Under the pieces are notes generated by a model. That model did not search any database. It saw only the letters and a list, made by a program, of their open reading frames with translations, and was not told the DNA's origin. This document shows, piece by piece, positions 1 through 10,279 of a DNA stretch of 15,056 bases. The DNA lies in NCBI GenBank assembly GCA_000310025.1, contig FN649732.1:870503-885558 (forward strand), read 5' to 3'. The DNA is from Ectocarpus siliculosus (lineage: Eukaryota > Sar > Phaeophyceae > Ectocarpales > Ectocarpaceae). A program made the position numbers and the translations under genes. Within the stretch, counting starts at the first letter, position 1. The number at the start of each line of letters is the position of its first letter.

Positions 1-871
1 CTAAGGTTTTGCCCTTAGGGTGGTGGAATTGGCAATCGCGTTTGTGTCCAAGAGGGAGAAGAAACGTCGGTCCTTGGGAGACTTGGAACGTTGTTGTGAT
101 TGAAAACGTTAGTCGAGGGATTGATGCTCTCGAGGCCGCTACACAATGGGTTCCGGTTTAACACGGGGTCTTGACCCCTGTTCGAGTTCTTGTTGTTTGG
201 GTGTTTGTGGTTCAGGTTTTCCCTGAATGGTTTATCGTCCGAGTTAATAGTAGTTTGCAACCCTGAGCCTCGCTCTAATGCGGACTGGGAATGAAGTTGT
301 CCTTCCTCGACACCCCAAAATGCTCCCCAAAGTTCGAAAAAAGCAGGAGATTTTCACAGGAAAAAGGTGTATGCATTGTGTCTCACTCCCGGGCAGTAGA
401 CAACCCAGCGAGCATTCACGCTAACATTACTTTCATGCCACAGGCAGCTCCCACTGCACGTTGCATGCTAAGCGGCATCGTACCGGGCAACAGCCCCGCA
501 AGTTGCCCGAGCCGCTGGCGCGTGGGTTACCGATGTTAGCGCTGGCTATCCCGACGACACAGGGGTTTGCCCCAGGTCTTGAGATTTCGACTCCAAGGTG
601 GGGGGGGTGGGGGGGGGGAGCTGAAACATACTGCAGCACCACCCGATGCAGTAGCAAGGGCACTCTCGAATTTATTGTTTGGTGACGTATTTTCTTCTTG
701 TCTCCGTTCATGTCCCTTGTTCCTCTACCTTGTTGGGCTGGTGGTATTTCCTGCTGCGCCAAACGGCCATTACCAAAGACCAGCAACACCAACCGAGGAG
801 AGACGAAACCTCGCTTATGAATCTTGCTCGACCCCATGCACCGCACCGAACAACACCTCATCACACTTCAG
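1..871. other. Region without a supported gene, upstream of the exostosin exons
   Basis: I see no convincing exon. Open frames here have no G/C bias at third positions and no recognisable motifs, apart from a weak candidate at about 561-595 (see findings). A G-rich run interrupted by one T occupies 600-618. The missing 5' exons of the exostosin gene must lie here in unrecognised form or beyond the left edge. Confidence 0.5.
600..618 (+). repeat. G8-T-G10 tract
   Basis: Eight G, one T and ten G in a row. It is a low-complexity run with potential to form G-quadruplex structure, lying upstream of the exostosin exons. Confidence 0.9.
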
Positions 872-2700
872 GGCAGCCTGTACCTGACCGGGAACGGCAT
901 GTTGGAGCGGAGCGCGGTGCTTAACCTCAGGGGCGGGGGCGCCTCAGCAACCGCCGCCGCGGCCGGAGCACTCGACAAGGCGGCGGGCGCGAGCGGCGGC
1001 GGTGACGGTTCTTCTTCCTCCTCCGATGTGGTGGTGGTCGAGCGGTGTCACCACCTTCACCACGAGCAGGTGCGAGTTGCTGTAGTGCTTTCGCCATCTA
1101 CCAAGGCGTTGATTAAAAGAGGTTCTTTCATTTCACCGTGGCCTGCACGAGCGAGGGGCACATGTGACGGAATGCGCCATGTGGTGCTTTTCCTACCGAT
1201 TGTGACCGCAGAAAGCTCGTGTGTCTCGTCTTAATGTGCCCGTTCGGAGAGTGCGGAAGGGGAGGTGCGGGGTGGAGTTCAGAAAGCTGTTTTCCGTGAT
1301 ACAACACCAACCTCTGCGACAACAGAAACCAGTTTCGATCAAGTTGGGGTTGGTGCGGACGACGATATACGGGATAAAGGTCAAAACACGTGTCCAATGT
1401 ATGTATGTGCGGAAAGCAAGACATCGCACGCCACGAAAGCGAATTCACCACGACCTGCACAAACCGACGGTGTGACACAGCAGTCTTTGCTGAGCCTGCA
1501 CGTCGAGCACAGTTTGAAAAAAGAAAAAAAAAAAAACAGATTATAGGTGTTGTTGAGTCCGAAAGTTTTGGTTTTGGGCTTGTCGGACTAGGATAGGGTA
1601 CGATGGGTACGCCTCTCGCCAGAAAGAAGCTGTTTCGCGTGACCGTAGGTAGCCGTCTGACTTGGTTTTATTGTAGTTCTGTTCTTGTTCTCCGAGAGAC
1701 TTCCGCCATCGTCCACATGCTTCTCCGAACAAGCTCCGAAGCGTACGTACAAGCTTGCCGCACTCACGCCGTCAACCTCTTTCACGCGGTTTCACTCGTG
1801 ACGTCATCGCATTCATCGCCAACATCCACACGCGCGCGCCGGAACCAAAGCTGCTGTCGTGGAACAAGGGTCTGTGCGACGCCTCCGAGCGGGACTTCGA
1901 CAGCGTCAGCTACGAGGACCTCATGAACACCACCTTCGCGCTGCTGCCGGCCGGCCGGTCCCCGGCGACCTACCGCCTAGCGGAGGCGCTGTCGGCGGGC
2001 GCCCTTCCCGTCTTCATCCACCAGGTGCGCTAACTAACTAAAAGCGAAGCCACACGGAGGCCGGCCGCGGCACGGCGCGTTGCTTGCCGACACACACCGC
2101 TGGGGACACCAGGCACTCAAGGTCGGCCTCGAGGGCCAGCAGGTGGTTTGTGTCTTGACTTTGGGTACTGACTGCCGCGCGTTTTCCGAGTTTCGCGCTC
2201 AAAGTCCTGTCTCATGGCTTTTTTTTTTTTTTAGAGGAAACTTCAAAAGCTGGTGCCATCCGATCGGGCCGTGTCCTAAATAGTGGAACTAGCGAGGTTC
2301 ATGAGACTTTCACGCCAATTGAACCTGAGACTAAGTAGACACGCTTGGAATTCTATCTGAGTGTACCGTTTTACCGCTTAAACCGTCGTTGGACGCGGAC
2401 TGGAACTTTCGCCCTTTCTCCTCACCATCGAAGCACCAACAAACAATAACGACTGAGAGACACCAAAGAGCGGAGGACGTGGCTGAGGCATAGAACAAGT
2501 ACACTCTCCGACCCCCGCTGCCTTCAAACATTGCAACTCCCAGGACTTCGTCAAGCCGTTCCCGGGGCAAGTTCCTTGGTCGGAGTTTTCGTTTTCTTTC
2601 CCGCCGGAGGAGGCGCCGCGAATTTTGGAAACCTTGAGAGCTGTCCCTGACAAGAAGCTGGCGCAGATGCAGGTATACGTGGAGCAATTGTGATGAGGGG

Positions 2701-2738
<38 letters not shown>

Positions 2739-3255
2739 CGGGTTCGAAGGTTAACAAAACAGTTCATCTTCTCGACAAGCACAGGGAGGGAGGCCTGGCC
2801 CCTCCCATCGCCGTTCTCCCTCGCACGAGTAGCGCTACTGCCAAAAGCAACTTGTCGGGACCCACTCATCGGGAATTACCGCGCCTGGCTGTTTCACCGC
2901 GTGCTGAGGTTTGGTTCGGTGGAATCGGCGAAACTTAAGGGAAAGAAAATTCCCACTCCGGCAAAGACTCACCACTCGCTGGCGTCAAGACTTCAACACG
3001 TCCCCCGTTCGACTGCGTGGTACAGTATTTATCTCAAACGGGTAGTCCTTCTGAGATTGTATATATGTTTTCTAACACAATATATAAACAAGCTTTTCTT
3101 GGCTCCCTTTCGACTGAAACCGTCCACAGGTGACCGCTCTCGAGGTCTTCGACACATACTTCGGCCCCGGGATGGGGAACATGCTGCACACCGTGCTCGA
3201 CATCTTGGAGGACCGGCTACACTTCCGGGCGCGAAGACGGAGGCGGCGGCGATGA
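872..3255 (+). CDS. Exostosin-family (GT47-type) glycosyltransferase, 3' part, four exons
   Basis: Spliced model: 872-1069, 1851-2024, 2544-2672, 3130-3255 (stop TGA 3253-3255), giving 208 residues. All three introns are phase 0; donors are CAG|GTGCGA, CAG|GTGCGC and CAG|GTATAC. Exon 1 (residues 1-66) starts GSLYLTGNGMLERSAVLNL, then a Gly/Ala/Ser insert, then VVVVERCHHLHHEQ. Exon 2 (67-124) holds the diagnostic core, YEDLMNTTFALLPAGRS then YRLAEALSAGALPVFIHQ, the equivalent of the FCLVPRGR...FRFLEAL.AGCIPV block of exostosins. Exon 3 (125-167) has DFVKPFPGQVPWSEFSFSFP and ILETLRAVPDKKLAQMQ. Exon 4 (168-208) has YFGPGMGNMLHTVLDILEDR and ends in Ala plus seven Arg. Known for the family: type II membrane enzymes that transfer sugars to polysaccharides in the secretory pathway. 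Substrate cannot be read here. The N-terminal half (cytosolic tail, TM anchor, first lobe) is missing and the acceptor before 872 (CTTCAG) implies an upstream exon. The acceptor of exon 2 is the least sure; the frame stays open back to 1734. Confidence 0.85.
1517..1536 (+). repeat. A-rich tract (A6-G-A13)
   Basis: Six A, one G and thirteen A, inside the first recognised intron of the exostosin gene (1070-1850). No flanking target-site duplication or body typical of a retroposon tail was seen. Confidence 0.85.
2219..2232 (+). repeat. T14 homopolymer
   Basis: Fourteen consecutive T within the exostosin intron 2025-2543. It is followed by AG, so it resembles a splice acceptor (TTAG at 2231-2234), but the sequence after it carries no exostosin-like coding. 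Confidence 0.85.
2701..2738 (+). repeat. (TTG)12 microsatellite
   Basis: Twelve perfect TTG units plus TT, inside the last exostosin intron (2673-3129). Being intronic, length changes should not alter the protein. Confidence 0.95.
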
Positions 3256-4201
3256 CACGACGACGCGTGCCCTCACGTTGTTGTCACCTCTCTCGCCGCA
3301 CTGATTGTCCTGTTCACTTGCAGCCATCCCCTGTGCGAGAGTGAGCGAGGTTGTGCTCGGGTTGGCCTTTTGCTCGCGTGTTACAGAGAAGGGACGAGAA
3401 AGGGCGGTTGGAATATCGGCTGGGCAATACAGAGCGAGGAAACTTGTATACGAGAGACGGCTCCTGGATGGGTGTAGCGCGTTTCGATTTCAATGGCCCT
3501 TGGGCTTGTTTTCTCTGTTTTTGTCGAATCCTGTGCCTGTTGCGTGGAGAGAATAGTCGATTCATGATGTATAAAAGAGTTGTAGTGGAAGACTGTGAAA
3601 GGCCCGGCCGCCGTGGAGTTTAGTGGGGTTTGGTCTAGAGGCCAAGGCGGGATACACGGTGCCCTTCCATTTAGAGAAAAGGTGCCCGCGATTTTAGCGC
3701 ACCGACGCTCCTTGTATAAGTAAATGCCATAGCACCACTGCACCCGTGCTTAGCGCGAGCCAAGTATGTTACTCCTCGCCGCGCGCGCCGCTAACCCAAG
3801 GCGCCAGGCAGATGCAGTACCAGAGAGAGATGCTCATTTAATCATGACCGATATCCGTGACAAAGTAGTAGCGAAGGAAGTCACTATACTGTCATGACGT
3901 TTTCATGAATTTGCCCCGCGTACCGTAGAGATTGCTTGAGCCCCGGGGGCACAGCAGCGCACGCGGAGGGTATGCGGTGGACGATTCCAATGGTTTGTTG
4001 TTTCTGCCAAGGGCAGGGGGTGACAATATCTAAACTTGGAATGGGTAGCCGTGGGGGCGTTTCGCCTACACGTTCGGCGCCCTAATGAGGCAGCTTTTGG
4101 GAGGGAAAGTTTTGGGTCATCGTCGTCATTTTTTTTCCATTATTTACTGTAGTAGGTTCGGACACGCACAATACAAAGACCGTGAAATCCGCAAAAACGT
4201 C

Positions 4202-4231
4202 AGGGATGAGCCCATGAGGGATGAGCCCATG
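4202..4231 (+). repeat. Perfect 15-bp tandem duplication
   Basis: Two exact copies of AGGGATGAGCCCATG lie head to tail (4202-4216 and 4217-4231). The unit is a multiple of three, but no supported coding frame covers it. Confidence 0.95.
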
Positions 4232-5202
4232 ACATACGTGCGTGGCTCAAAATGTCGGCATCGCCGATAATGCCGCAACAAGGGCCGAAATCATACCGTG
4301 TCACGCTACGGTAGACAGCGAGGAAACCTTGTACATGCGAGACCCACGCCCACCAACCAGCTAGAACAACGATGAAAACATGACTGATTCCTGAGGACCG
4401 TTACAGCGCAAACAAAAAAAAGGAGAGAGTTTTTGCGACAACTGCTGTTGTATGGCAGGTGGGTACAGGTTTGTAAAGCCCGTCGGCTCTTGGAGTCGAA
4501 ATACGCCAGCCGTGTAATAAGCTGTTTGAGCCCGGGGACTGTCACACTGGCCGCTGGGAGACAGCTATGGGCTGGTCCTGCTGCCTCCCTTCTATTTTCG
4601 TCTTGCATGACCGTTGCCCTAAAAGACACGGTCCTCTTACGAGTACACTCTGCGGAGGGTCTCCGATGACTATGTTCTAAAAATGTCTAAAAATATGAAC
4701 CAAGAAGAACCGGATCTGTAGTGTAAACACGTTTTTGTAGACACGACCACACACACACATAGGTCGCAACACGAACCAGTGTGAATGAATGCTGTCTGGC
4801 CGAGAGCCACCCACCCAGGGGAGTACAGTAGAGCTCGGTCGCAACGCGTTGAAAAGCACGCCCCCCGGAGCCAGACAAGGGACACGTGCATGTTTCCAGT
4901 TTGGCACCATTCGTGCCTTGTAATCGAATCTTTCTCCATGAACGGTGGTCGAATCAAGATCACCGCTGAACTGCAGCAACAGCAGTGTACAGCAGGACAT
5001 GTCGTGCAGATACGCATAGCTGTCTCGTGAGTGCCTCTCTCGCACCATGCCACATATCAAAATCACCAGAGCCTGTCATTAGTACGTAACGGTGTCATTG
5101 CGGCACAAGATACCAAACACCCCACTGGCTGAAAGTTCGCCTTCCAAGTTCAAATCACGGCGGCGCTTCGGTGTGCTGCGCGAGCCTTGTCCGGCCGGTA
5201 AA

Positions 5203-5248
5203 AAACGGCCAAGTTTGAGATCTCCAAACGGCCAAGTTTGAGATCTCC
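5203..5248 (+). repeat. Perfect 23-bp tandem duplication
   Basis: Two exact head-to-tail copies of a 23-bp unit (5203-5225 and 5226-5248) beginning AAACGGCCAAG and ending GAGATCTCC. No gene overlaps it. Perfect identity suggests a recent slippage or duplication event. Confidence 0.95.
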
Positions 5249-6886
5249 AGACCGATGCACAGTGTCGTGAGTACAACTCCCGCCATCTGACGTAGAGAAC
5301 AAGGCATCATGTCGTATAACATGCACAACAAGACCTCGCATCCAGCTGTGGAACATATATATGTAGATAAATGTATGCCGAGATGAGAAAAAAGCTGTCC
5401 GCAGCATGTCCATTGCCTACCGGTCAACGTTGATGTTGTCGACTCGTCCAAGTTTGCCCGTTGGATACATCAAGGTTCCGCCTCTCACCATGCCCCGTTT
5501 CCGCCCTCTCTCCCCTTGCTTGGTGTTTTCTGCGTGCTCGGTGTCTCCAGCCTAGACACACATCATCTTGAGAGATGGGAGAATCGTGGAGCTACGGCGC
5601 TGGCGGCGGGTGTAATAGAGGCCTCCCAAATGACCCATGCGGCGGCGGGACTGTACCGTAGCCCCGCTCTGAGGCAAGAACGCCTCTTCCTCTTGCCGTT
5701 CATTTTCAAGTGGAGGATCTTGGGGGCCTGGGCCCCCGCCCATGACGCTCACACAATCTCACGAGGCATTCAGCAGGAGCGAGGCGCGCGAGCAGAGACA
5801 GGGTGGTGAATACACGACCCAGATCAGACTACCGCACGATCGCTTCTTCTTACTGTTGGCACGCGAGGAATCAACCTCTCGTCGCATCTCCCGTCCGTCC
5901 ACGCCTCAGCCAAGAGAAAAGAGAGCGAACTCAGCTCCGTTGAGGATTTCAGTTGGTGGATTAAACCGAGAACAGACAAGCAGACGAGGCGGAGGCAGCC
6001 AAAGGAATAGGACAGCAGCAGCAGAGGGGAGCAGGAAGCCTCACGACCGTAGCGCACCTACAAACGTCGCGGCACTTCGTCTATACGGTCGGCGTGGGCT
6101 TCCTGAGGCAACTTTTGGCAGCGCGACGGGTGGGCTGTTTGGTTGCAGACCTAAGCGTCTGGTTCAGACAAGGGAGGAGTCGGACCGACCCGACAGGATA
6201 GCCCTTCAGCTCCCTGCCGGATTGAGTATCAAGCCCATCACGTCAAGATTGGGCAGCATCACCTCGCAGCATCGGAGTACATACAGTAGGAGCAAGCACA
6301 TCGACTGTAGCCACATCGTCAACTATGGTGGTCATCGTCGAAACTGGTGACGGCGGGTGGGATACCCAGGAGGAGCCGAGGGACATGTGAGTGTTGAGAC
6401 TCTTTCTTGCTGCAGGCTTCGAATTTAGTCTCGGTAGAGGCAGAGATTGATAAGGCGCTAGGATGCTCGTACTGGTTCACTTCGCTTACGGCGCTGTTCT
6501 TCCCCACGTGTAGGTTTTGTCAAACTGCTGTGCGTGCATCCACGCCTGCCTGCTTCTCCTTCAGATCGATGTGAGATCAGATGCCCAGTAGGACACGATG
6601 TTGGTGAGATCCATCTTCGTGCCAACTGCCGGGTGCAACAAGAAAGCCTCTTCTACCTGATAAGATGCTCTCGACGATCCAAGTGGAGCAGATCGTGGGG
6701 CAGGGTTGTGCCATACACACAACCAATTGACCCTACTGTCAGGAGGCAGCCGCGGGGGGGTGGGGGTGATATGTACCATTTGGCGTGATCCGTTTAGCCC
6801 TGGGCTTTGCATCTCGTATATCTAGAAAGAGATGTGAGATGTATATATATGTGCCGAAATATGTTCATGTGTCGAATATGTACTGT

Positions 6887-6947
6887 ATCATGTGTTGCAC
6901 ATATTTCCGACTGGAGGTCTGTGATGTTGTAATATACAACACGTGAT
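6887..6947. repeat. Imperfect inverted repeat, 11-bp arms
   Basis: ATCATGTGTTG at 6887-6897 is the near reverse complement (10 of 11) of CAACACGTGAT at 6937-6947, with a 39-bp spacer. It lies in AT-rich non-coding DNA. Its length is within what chance allows. Confidence 0.4.
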
Positions 6948-7383
6948 AGACTGCAGGAATACATGACAGGGTCTCCTGCTTCCGTTACATGCCACAAAAT
7001 AAACGTGGATGGGCAAACTTAGGCTCAAATACAACAAACAAGCACCCCAACCCGCACTTTGTTGGTAAACACGCCTAAAAGACAACGACGCATGCCCGCG
7101 GCCACACGCCAAAAGCAGGCAAGCCCCGGGCCAACACCAACTCGGGCAAAGGCATGCAGTTCATGTTGTTTCTCGCGCCCCGGGGTAAACGCTACGCAAT
7201 TTGTGCACATTCTTGGGCTAAAACCTAGAAGCGTGGACTACGGGGAGGGGCAAAAATGGCACACGTAGACAGACCACACATACAGCGGTCGCATGGAAAA
7301 AAAGGGTTGCTGGCGGGAGAACTGGTTCGTAATATAGTGTTGGAAACTTTGCTGTGAAGCTTCAGTGGCACCGGCCGTTCTGT

Positions 7384-7840
7384 AACAATCGAGGAGTGCG
7401 ATGGTATTTCTTCAAGATGAGAAGGACTACTTACCGTGAATGGATATTTCTATTGCTGACATAACAGAGTTTGCCACCCATCCTCCCGCTTCGATCGAAC
7501 GCCATTCTAGCCAGCCGTTGGGGAGGTCTTCAGACGCACCGACCCCCCCCAACTTCTGACAGGCTTGTGGGTCGTGTGTTCGGAGGCCTGCCCAACGGCC
7601 GACCTAGCCATCGCTCAAATATAGCGGGGTACTGGCAAGAAAACCTGTTCTATGCTATGTACGGGTTTCGGAACAATCGAGGAGTGCCATAGTATTTCTT
7701 CCACGTGGGAAGCACTGCTTGCCTTGGATGGATATCTTGATTGCTGACACCAATGTTGTGACCTTCCCCACCCACCCCCTTCAACTTCAACAGGCTTGTG
7801 GGAAGAGTTTTCGGGGGGCTCCCGAACGGCCGGCTTGGAC
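7384..7840 (+). repeat. Diverged direct repeat, period about 231-288 bp
   Basis: Two copies share ordered landmarks. Copy 1 has AACAATCGAGGAGTGC at 7384-7399, then GG(A)TATTTCTTC, AATGGATAT, ATTGCTGACA, and CAGGCTTGTGGG at 7560. Copy 2 has the same 16-mer at 7672-7687, then GTATTTCTTCC, GGATGGATAT, ATTGCTGACA, and CAGGCTTGTGGG at 7791, followed in both by a TTCGG(A/G)GG...C(C/G)(A/G)AACGGCC block. The landmark spacing is 176 bp in copy 1 and 119 bp in copy 2, so copy 1 carries about 57 extra bases or copy 2 has lost them. It could be a non-autonomous element or a satellite-like unit. Confidence 0.75.
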
Positions 7841-8504
7841 GGCATTCGGTGAAGGCGGCGAGATCGCCGGTTGACCCCGGAACGGAGCCATCGACTCCAT
7901 GTTCTTCTTTCCCGGACCTCGGGAACACGAACAAGTGGGAGACTCCTCGTGTACCCCAGAGAGAAGGTGAGCTACTCCTTGGTTTCCGCAACAACGCGGC
8001 CGATCCACCCAAAACTTCAATGCACAACCAACCAGCCGGGGTTTAGAGACCCGCTGCCGCTCGCTGACTTTTGCCTTGAGTGTAATTTTTCGCCAAAATC
8101 GCGTGCCCCCCCCACCCATGATTTGCCCGTTTGGTTGGTTGCTATGCCCCAGGATAGATGGTGTCGAGGGGGTCGGCAATACATGCGCAGATACCATTAT
8201 GTTGTTTACGGCAACTTCCCTTCGTCTTGTGTCCTGTCTATCCTTGTCGGCGTCATACTTAGCTGCTGGCGATACGATGTAGTTTTGTATTTTCGAATCG
8301 AAACATCATGCAGTCCTCTTGGTATTCATTCCGTGTGTTGTTCGCCGGGGAGCGATCGATGCGTGTTTTAATGGCGCCTGCTGCCCTGAACAACGGGGCG
8401 CCGTCGAAGCTGCCATGCAGGTTACCCTAGTACAATAGTACGCGCTCCATCGATACCCCGAATATTGACCACCTCAATCACGAGGGGATTGAATGCTCCG
8501 CAGA

Positions 8505-8520
8505 CCCCCCCCCCCCCCCC
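8505..8520 (+). repeat. C16 homopolymer just before a candidate start codon
   Basis: Sixteen C in a row, preceded by CGCAGA and followed by GATGG, so the candidate ATG at 8522 lies two bases after the run. Such a run is unstable in replication and hard to sequence, which matters for the reading frame of the low-complexity gene. Confidence 0.95.
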
Positions 8521-8521
8521 G

Positions 8522-10279
8522 ATGGACGTCGCGTTTTTGGTTGGCAAGGCCTCTGTTTCTCACCCCCTGTTCCTGGACCCTGTATTTTCCGTCGATATTG
8601 ACGTTGCCATCGATAACAACCAGAAGCCGGTGTGAACAGCACCGCCGACAACGACCAGACCGGTGGGGTCGACGGCTTGTCCCACGATGAGTCACCGCCG
8701 CCGTTCCCTTTGCCCGCTGCTCCTACGGGGCTGGAGAGCCTAGGAGACCCTGTCGTTCAGGAACGACTTATGAGGGAGACGATACTTTTATCCCTCCTTG
8801 AGCCCGTGGACATCGAGGCCGCGGGGGCCAACAGGGAGGCCGAGGGCAGCGGGATGATCGGCGGGGAGGTGTATGCCGGCAGTCCGGAAGCAGCTGCCGC
8901 ATCCATGGCGGTCGGGTACAGCTGTACGTACATCGCCAGTGAGACGGTGACCATGGAAAGCTCCGTGTCTCACGCAGGGATCCCCTCGCCGGCGGCGGCG
9001 GGATTAGGGGGAGCGGCGTCACCGCCGGGAGTTGGTGGAGGCGGGGGTGACGCCAGCGGTGGTGGCGGTGTCTACAGCTACGGCGGCGGCGTTGGAGGCG
9101 GAGGGCAGGCTGCGGACTCCTTGGCCATGGTAAGAAGTAGCCTTTTAGTATTTGATTTGTTACTTCAACAATACCTCTGTAACGGTGCGTTCGTGGTTTT
9201 TGAGTACAGCGTCGAGCGTCGTGGGTGTTGTTTTATTTTCTGAATATGATTGTCGGCTAGACGGTTCGGCGTCGTACCAAGCCCCGACCGTCGGGATAGT
9301 TCCAATAAAGTCGTATCTTCAACAACAACCTGCTTGTCCCCCTCCTCTCGAACCTTCCCACCGTTCCGCACCCCCCCCACCCACGTCCACTCCGTCCGTG
9401 CAGTTCGACGCTGCGATTCAACCGCCGCCGTCCAGGGACACGGGCGTTTTCGACGGCATCGTGTCGGACTCCTTCCACGGTCTCTTCGACAGGCAGAACT
9501 CGATCTTCCGCTCGTGGTCGTCGCCACCCCGCGCACCGTCGTCGCCACCACGCCCGCCGCCGCCGTCGTCGCGATCACCGCCGTCCTGGCCGTCCACGCC
9601 ATCCGAGTCGCTGCCGCGTTCTGCACCTGTACCGGACAGCCACACGTGGCAGCAGCAGCAGCAGCAGCAGCGGCAGCAGCAGCAGCAGCAGCAGTGGCCG
9701 GGGCACGGCGCCGCCGGACTGCCGTCTGCCTTCTCTCCCGACCGCATCGGTTTGGGATGGAGTGCCAGCCGCGGACGAAGAGGCGGCGTCGCCACCGCCG
9801 CCGCCCCCACCGTCCCTACCGTCCCCCCCGTCCCCGCCGTCCCCGCCGTCCCCGCCACCCGAGCAAGTCAACCTCGGGGATTCCGCGGCGTGGCTGTTCG
9901 TCGTCGGCCCCGTGCTGCGGGAGGGAGCGTTGACGGGTGCTGCTGCCACTGCTGCCGCTGCTCCCGCTGCTGCCGCTGCTGCCGCCGCTGCCGCTGCCGC
10001 TGCTGCCGCAGTCTTGGACGCGCCCGCCCCGGTCCCCGTCGCCGTCGACAACACCAGAAGGGGGCCCGCGGCGGTGACGGCGGTGGCGGCGGTGACGACG
10101 CCGCGGCTCCGTCGCTGACGAACGCCTTCGCCACGTGGTTCCGGTCTGTCCGTTCGCCGAGCCCGGCGTCGGGGGGGATCTGCCGGGCGGTGAGGGCGGT
10201 GTCGGCGACATTGTCGTCGTTGGTGTGTCCGTGCTTCGAGATGATGCACGATGAGGACGACGACAACGACGATAGCTAG
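8522..10279 (+). CDS. Low-complexity protein of unknown function, multi-exon, with frame conflicts
   Basis: I do not recognise this protein. Strong coding signal lies in 8635-9129 (GLESLGDPVVQERLMRETIL, LLEPVDIEAAGANREAEG, then a Gly-rich tail), ending at ATG|GTAAGA. The next exon begins after GTGCAG at 9404 in matching phase 0 with FDAAIQPPPSRDTGVFDGIV and SDSFHGLFDRQNSIFRSW, followed by Pro/Ser-rich sequence and a Gln run (9650-9694). From about 9750 the best coding frame, judged by G/C third positions and sequence sense, moves by +1 (VWDGVPAADEEAASPPPP, EQVNLGDSAAWLFVVGPVL, poly-Ala 9939-10010). It then returns by about 10090 to the first frame, which ends FEMMHDEDDDNDDS and TAG at 10277-10279. 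At the 5' side an ATG at 8522 opens MDVAFLVGKASVSHPLFLDP and continues to VAIDNNQKPV, but this frame stops at 8633-8635, so a short intron (GT at 8630; phase-0 acceptors at 8691, 8736 or 8760) or an indel is needed. A nuclear or regulatory role would be guesswork. Confidence 0.6.
9650..9694 (+). repeat. (CAG)7-CGG-(CAG)7, polyglutamine
   Basis: Fifteen codons encoding seven Gln, one Arg, seven Gln in the 3' exon of the low-complexity gene. The central CGG interruption splits the pure CAG tract, a pattern that usually stabilises such repeats. Confidence 0.95.
9939..10010 (+). repeat. Imperfect GCN tract, polyalanine
   Basis: Twenty-four codons, 22 of them Ala with one Thr and one Pro near the start, when read in the frame that also gives EQVNLGDSAAWLFVVGP. 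In the other two frames it reads as Cys/Arg-rich or Leu-rich. Mixed GCC/GCT use suggests it is old rather than a fresh expansion. Confidence 0.85.

Larger units (their letters stand above)
3256..8504. other. 5.2-kb stretch without a supported gene
   Basis: I find no exon with the G/C third-position bias or family motifs seen in the three supported genes. The longest open frame (5742-6350, plus strand, 202 codons) has mixed third positions and no recognisable motif. The stretch contains short tandem repeats at 4202-4231 and 5203-5248 and a diverged tandem duplication around 7384-7840. The 3' UTR of the exostosin gene should start at 3256, but no clear polyadenylation signal could be fixed. Confidence 0.5.

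Noticed and set aside
2850-2930. IGNYRAWLFHRVLRFG reading in the last exostosin intron
   Set aside because: It resembles a coding block for only about 15 residues, and the exostosin sequence joins well across the intron without it.
3570-3577. TATAAAAG, a good TATA-box match
   Set aside because: No supported gene starts within several kilobases downstream on this strand.
3429-4346. Similar 30-bp stretches around 3431 and 4315 (GCGAGGAAAC...TTGTA...CGAGAC)
   Set aside because: Similarity does not extend into the flanks and contains gaps; chance or a very decayed repeat cannot be told apart.
5742-6350. 202-codon plus-strand open frame
   Set aside because: Third positions are not G/C-biased as in the supported genes, there is no recognisable motif, and the composition is Arg/Ser-rich in the way chance frames in this DNA often are.
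7871-8371. 166-codon plus-strand frame
   Set aside because: It overlaps the edge of the diverged duplication, has mixed third positions and no motif.
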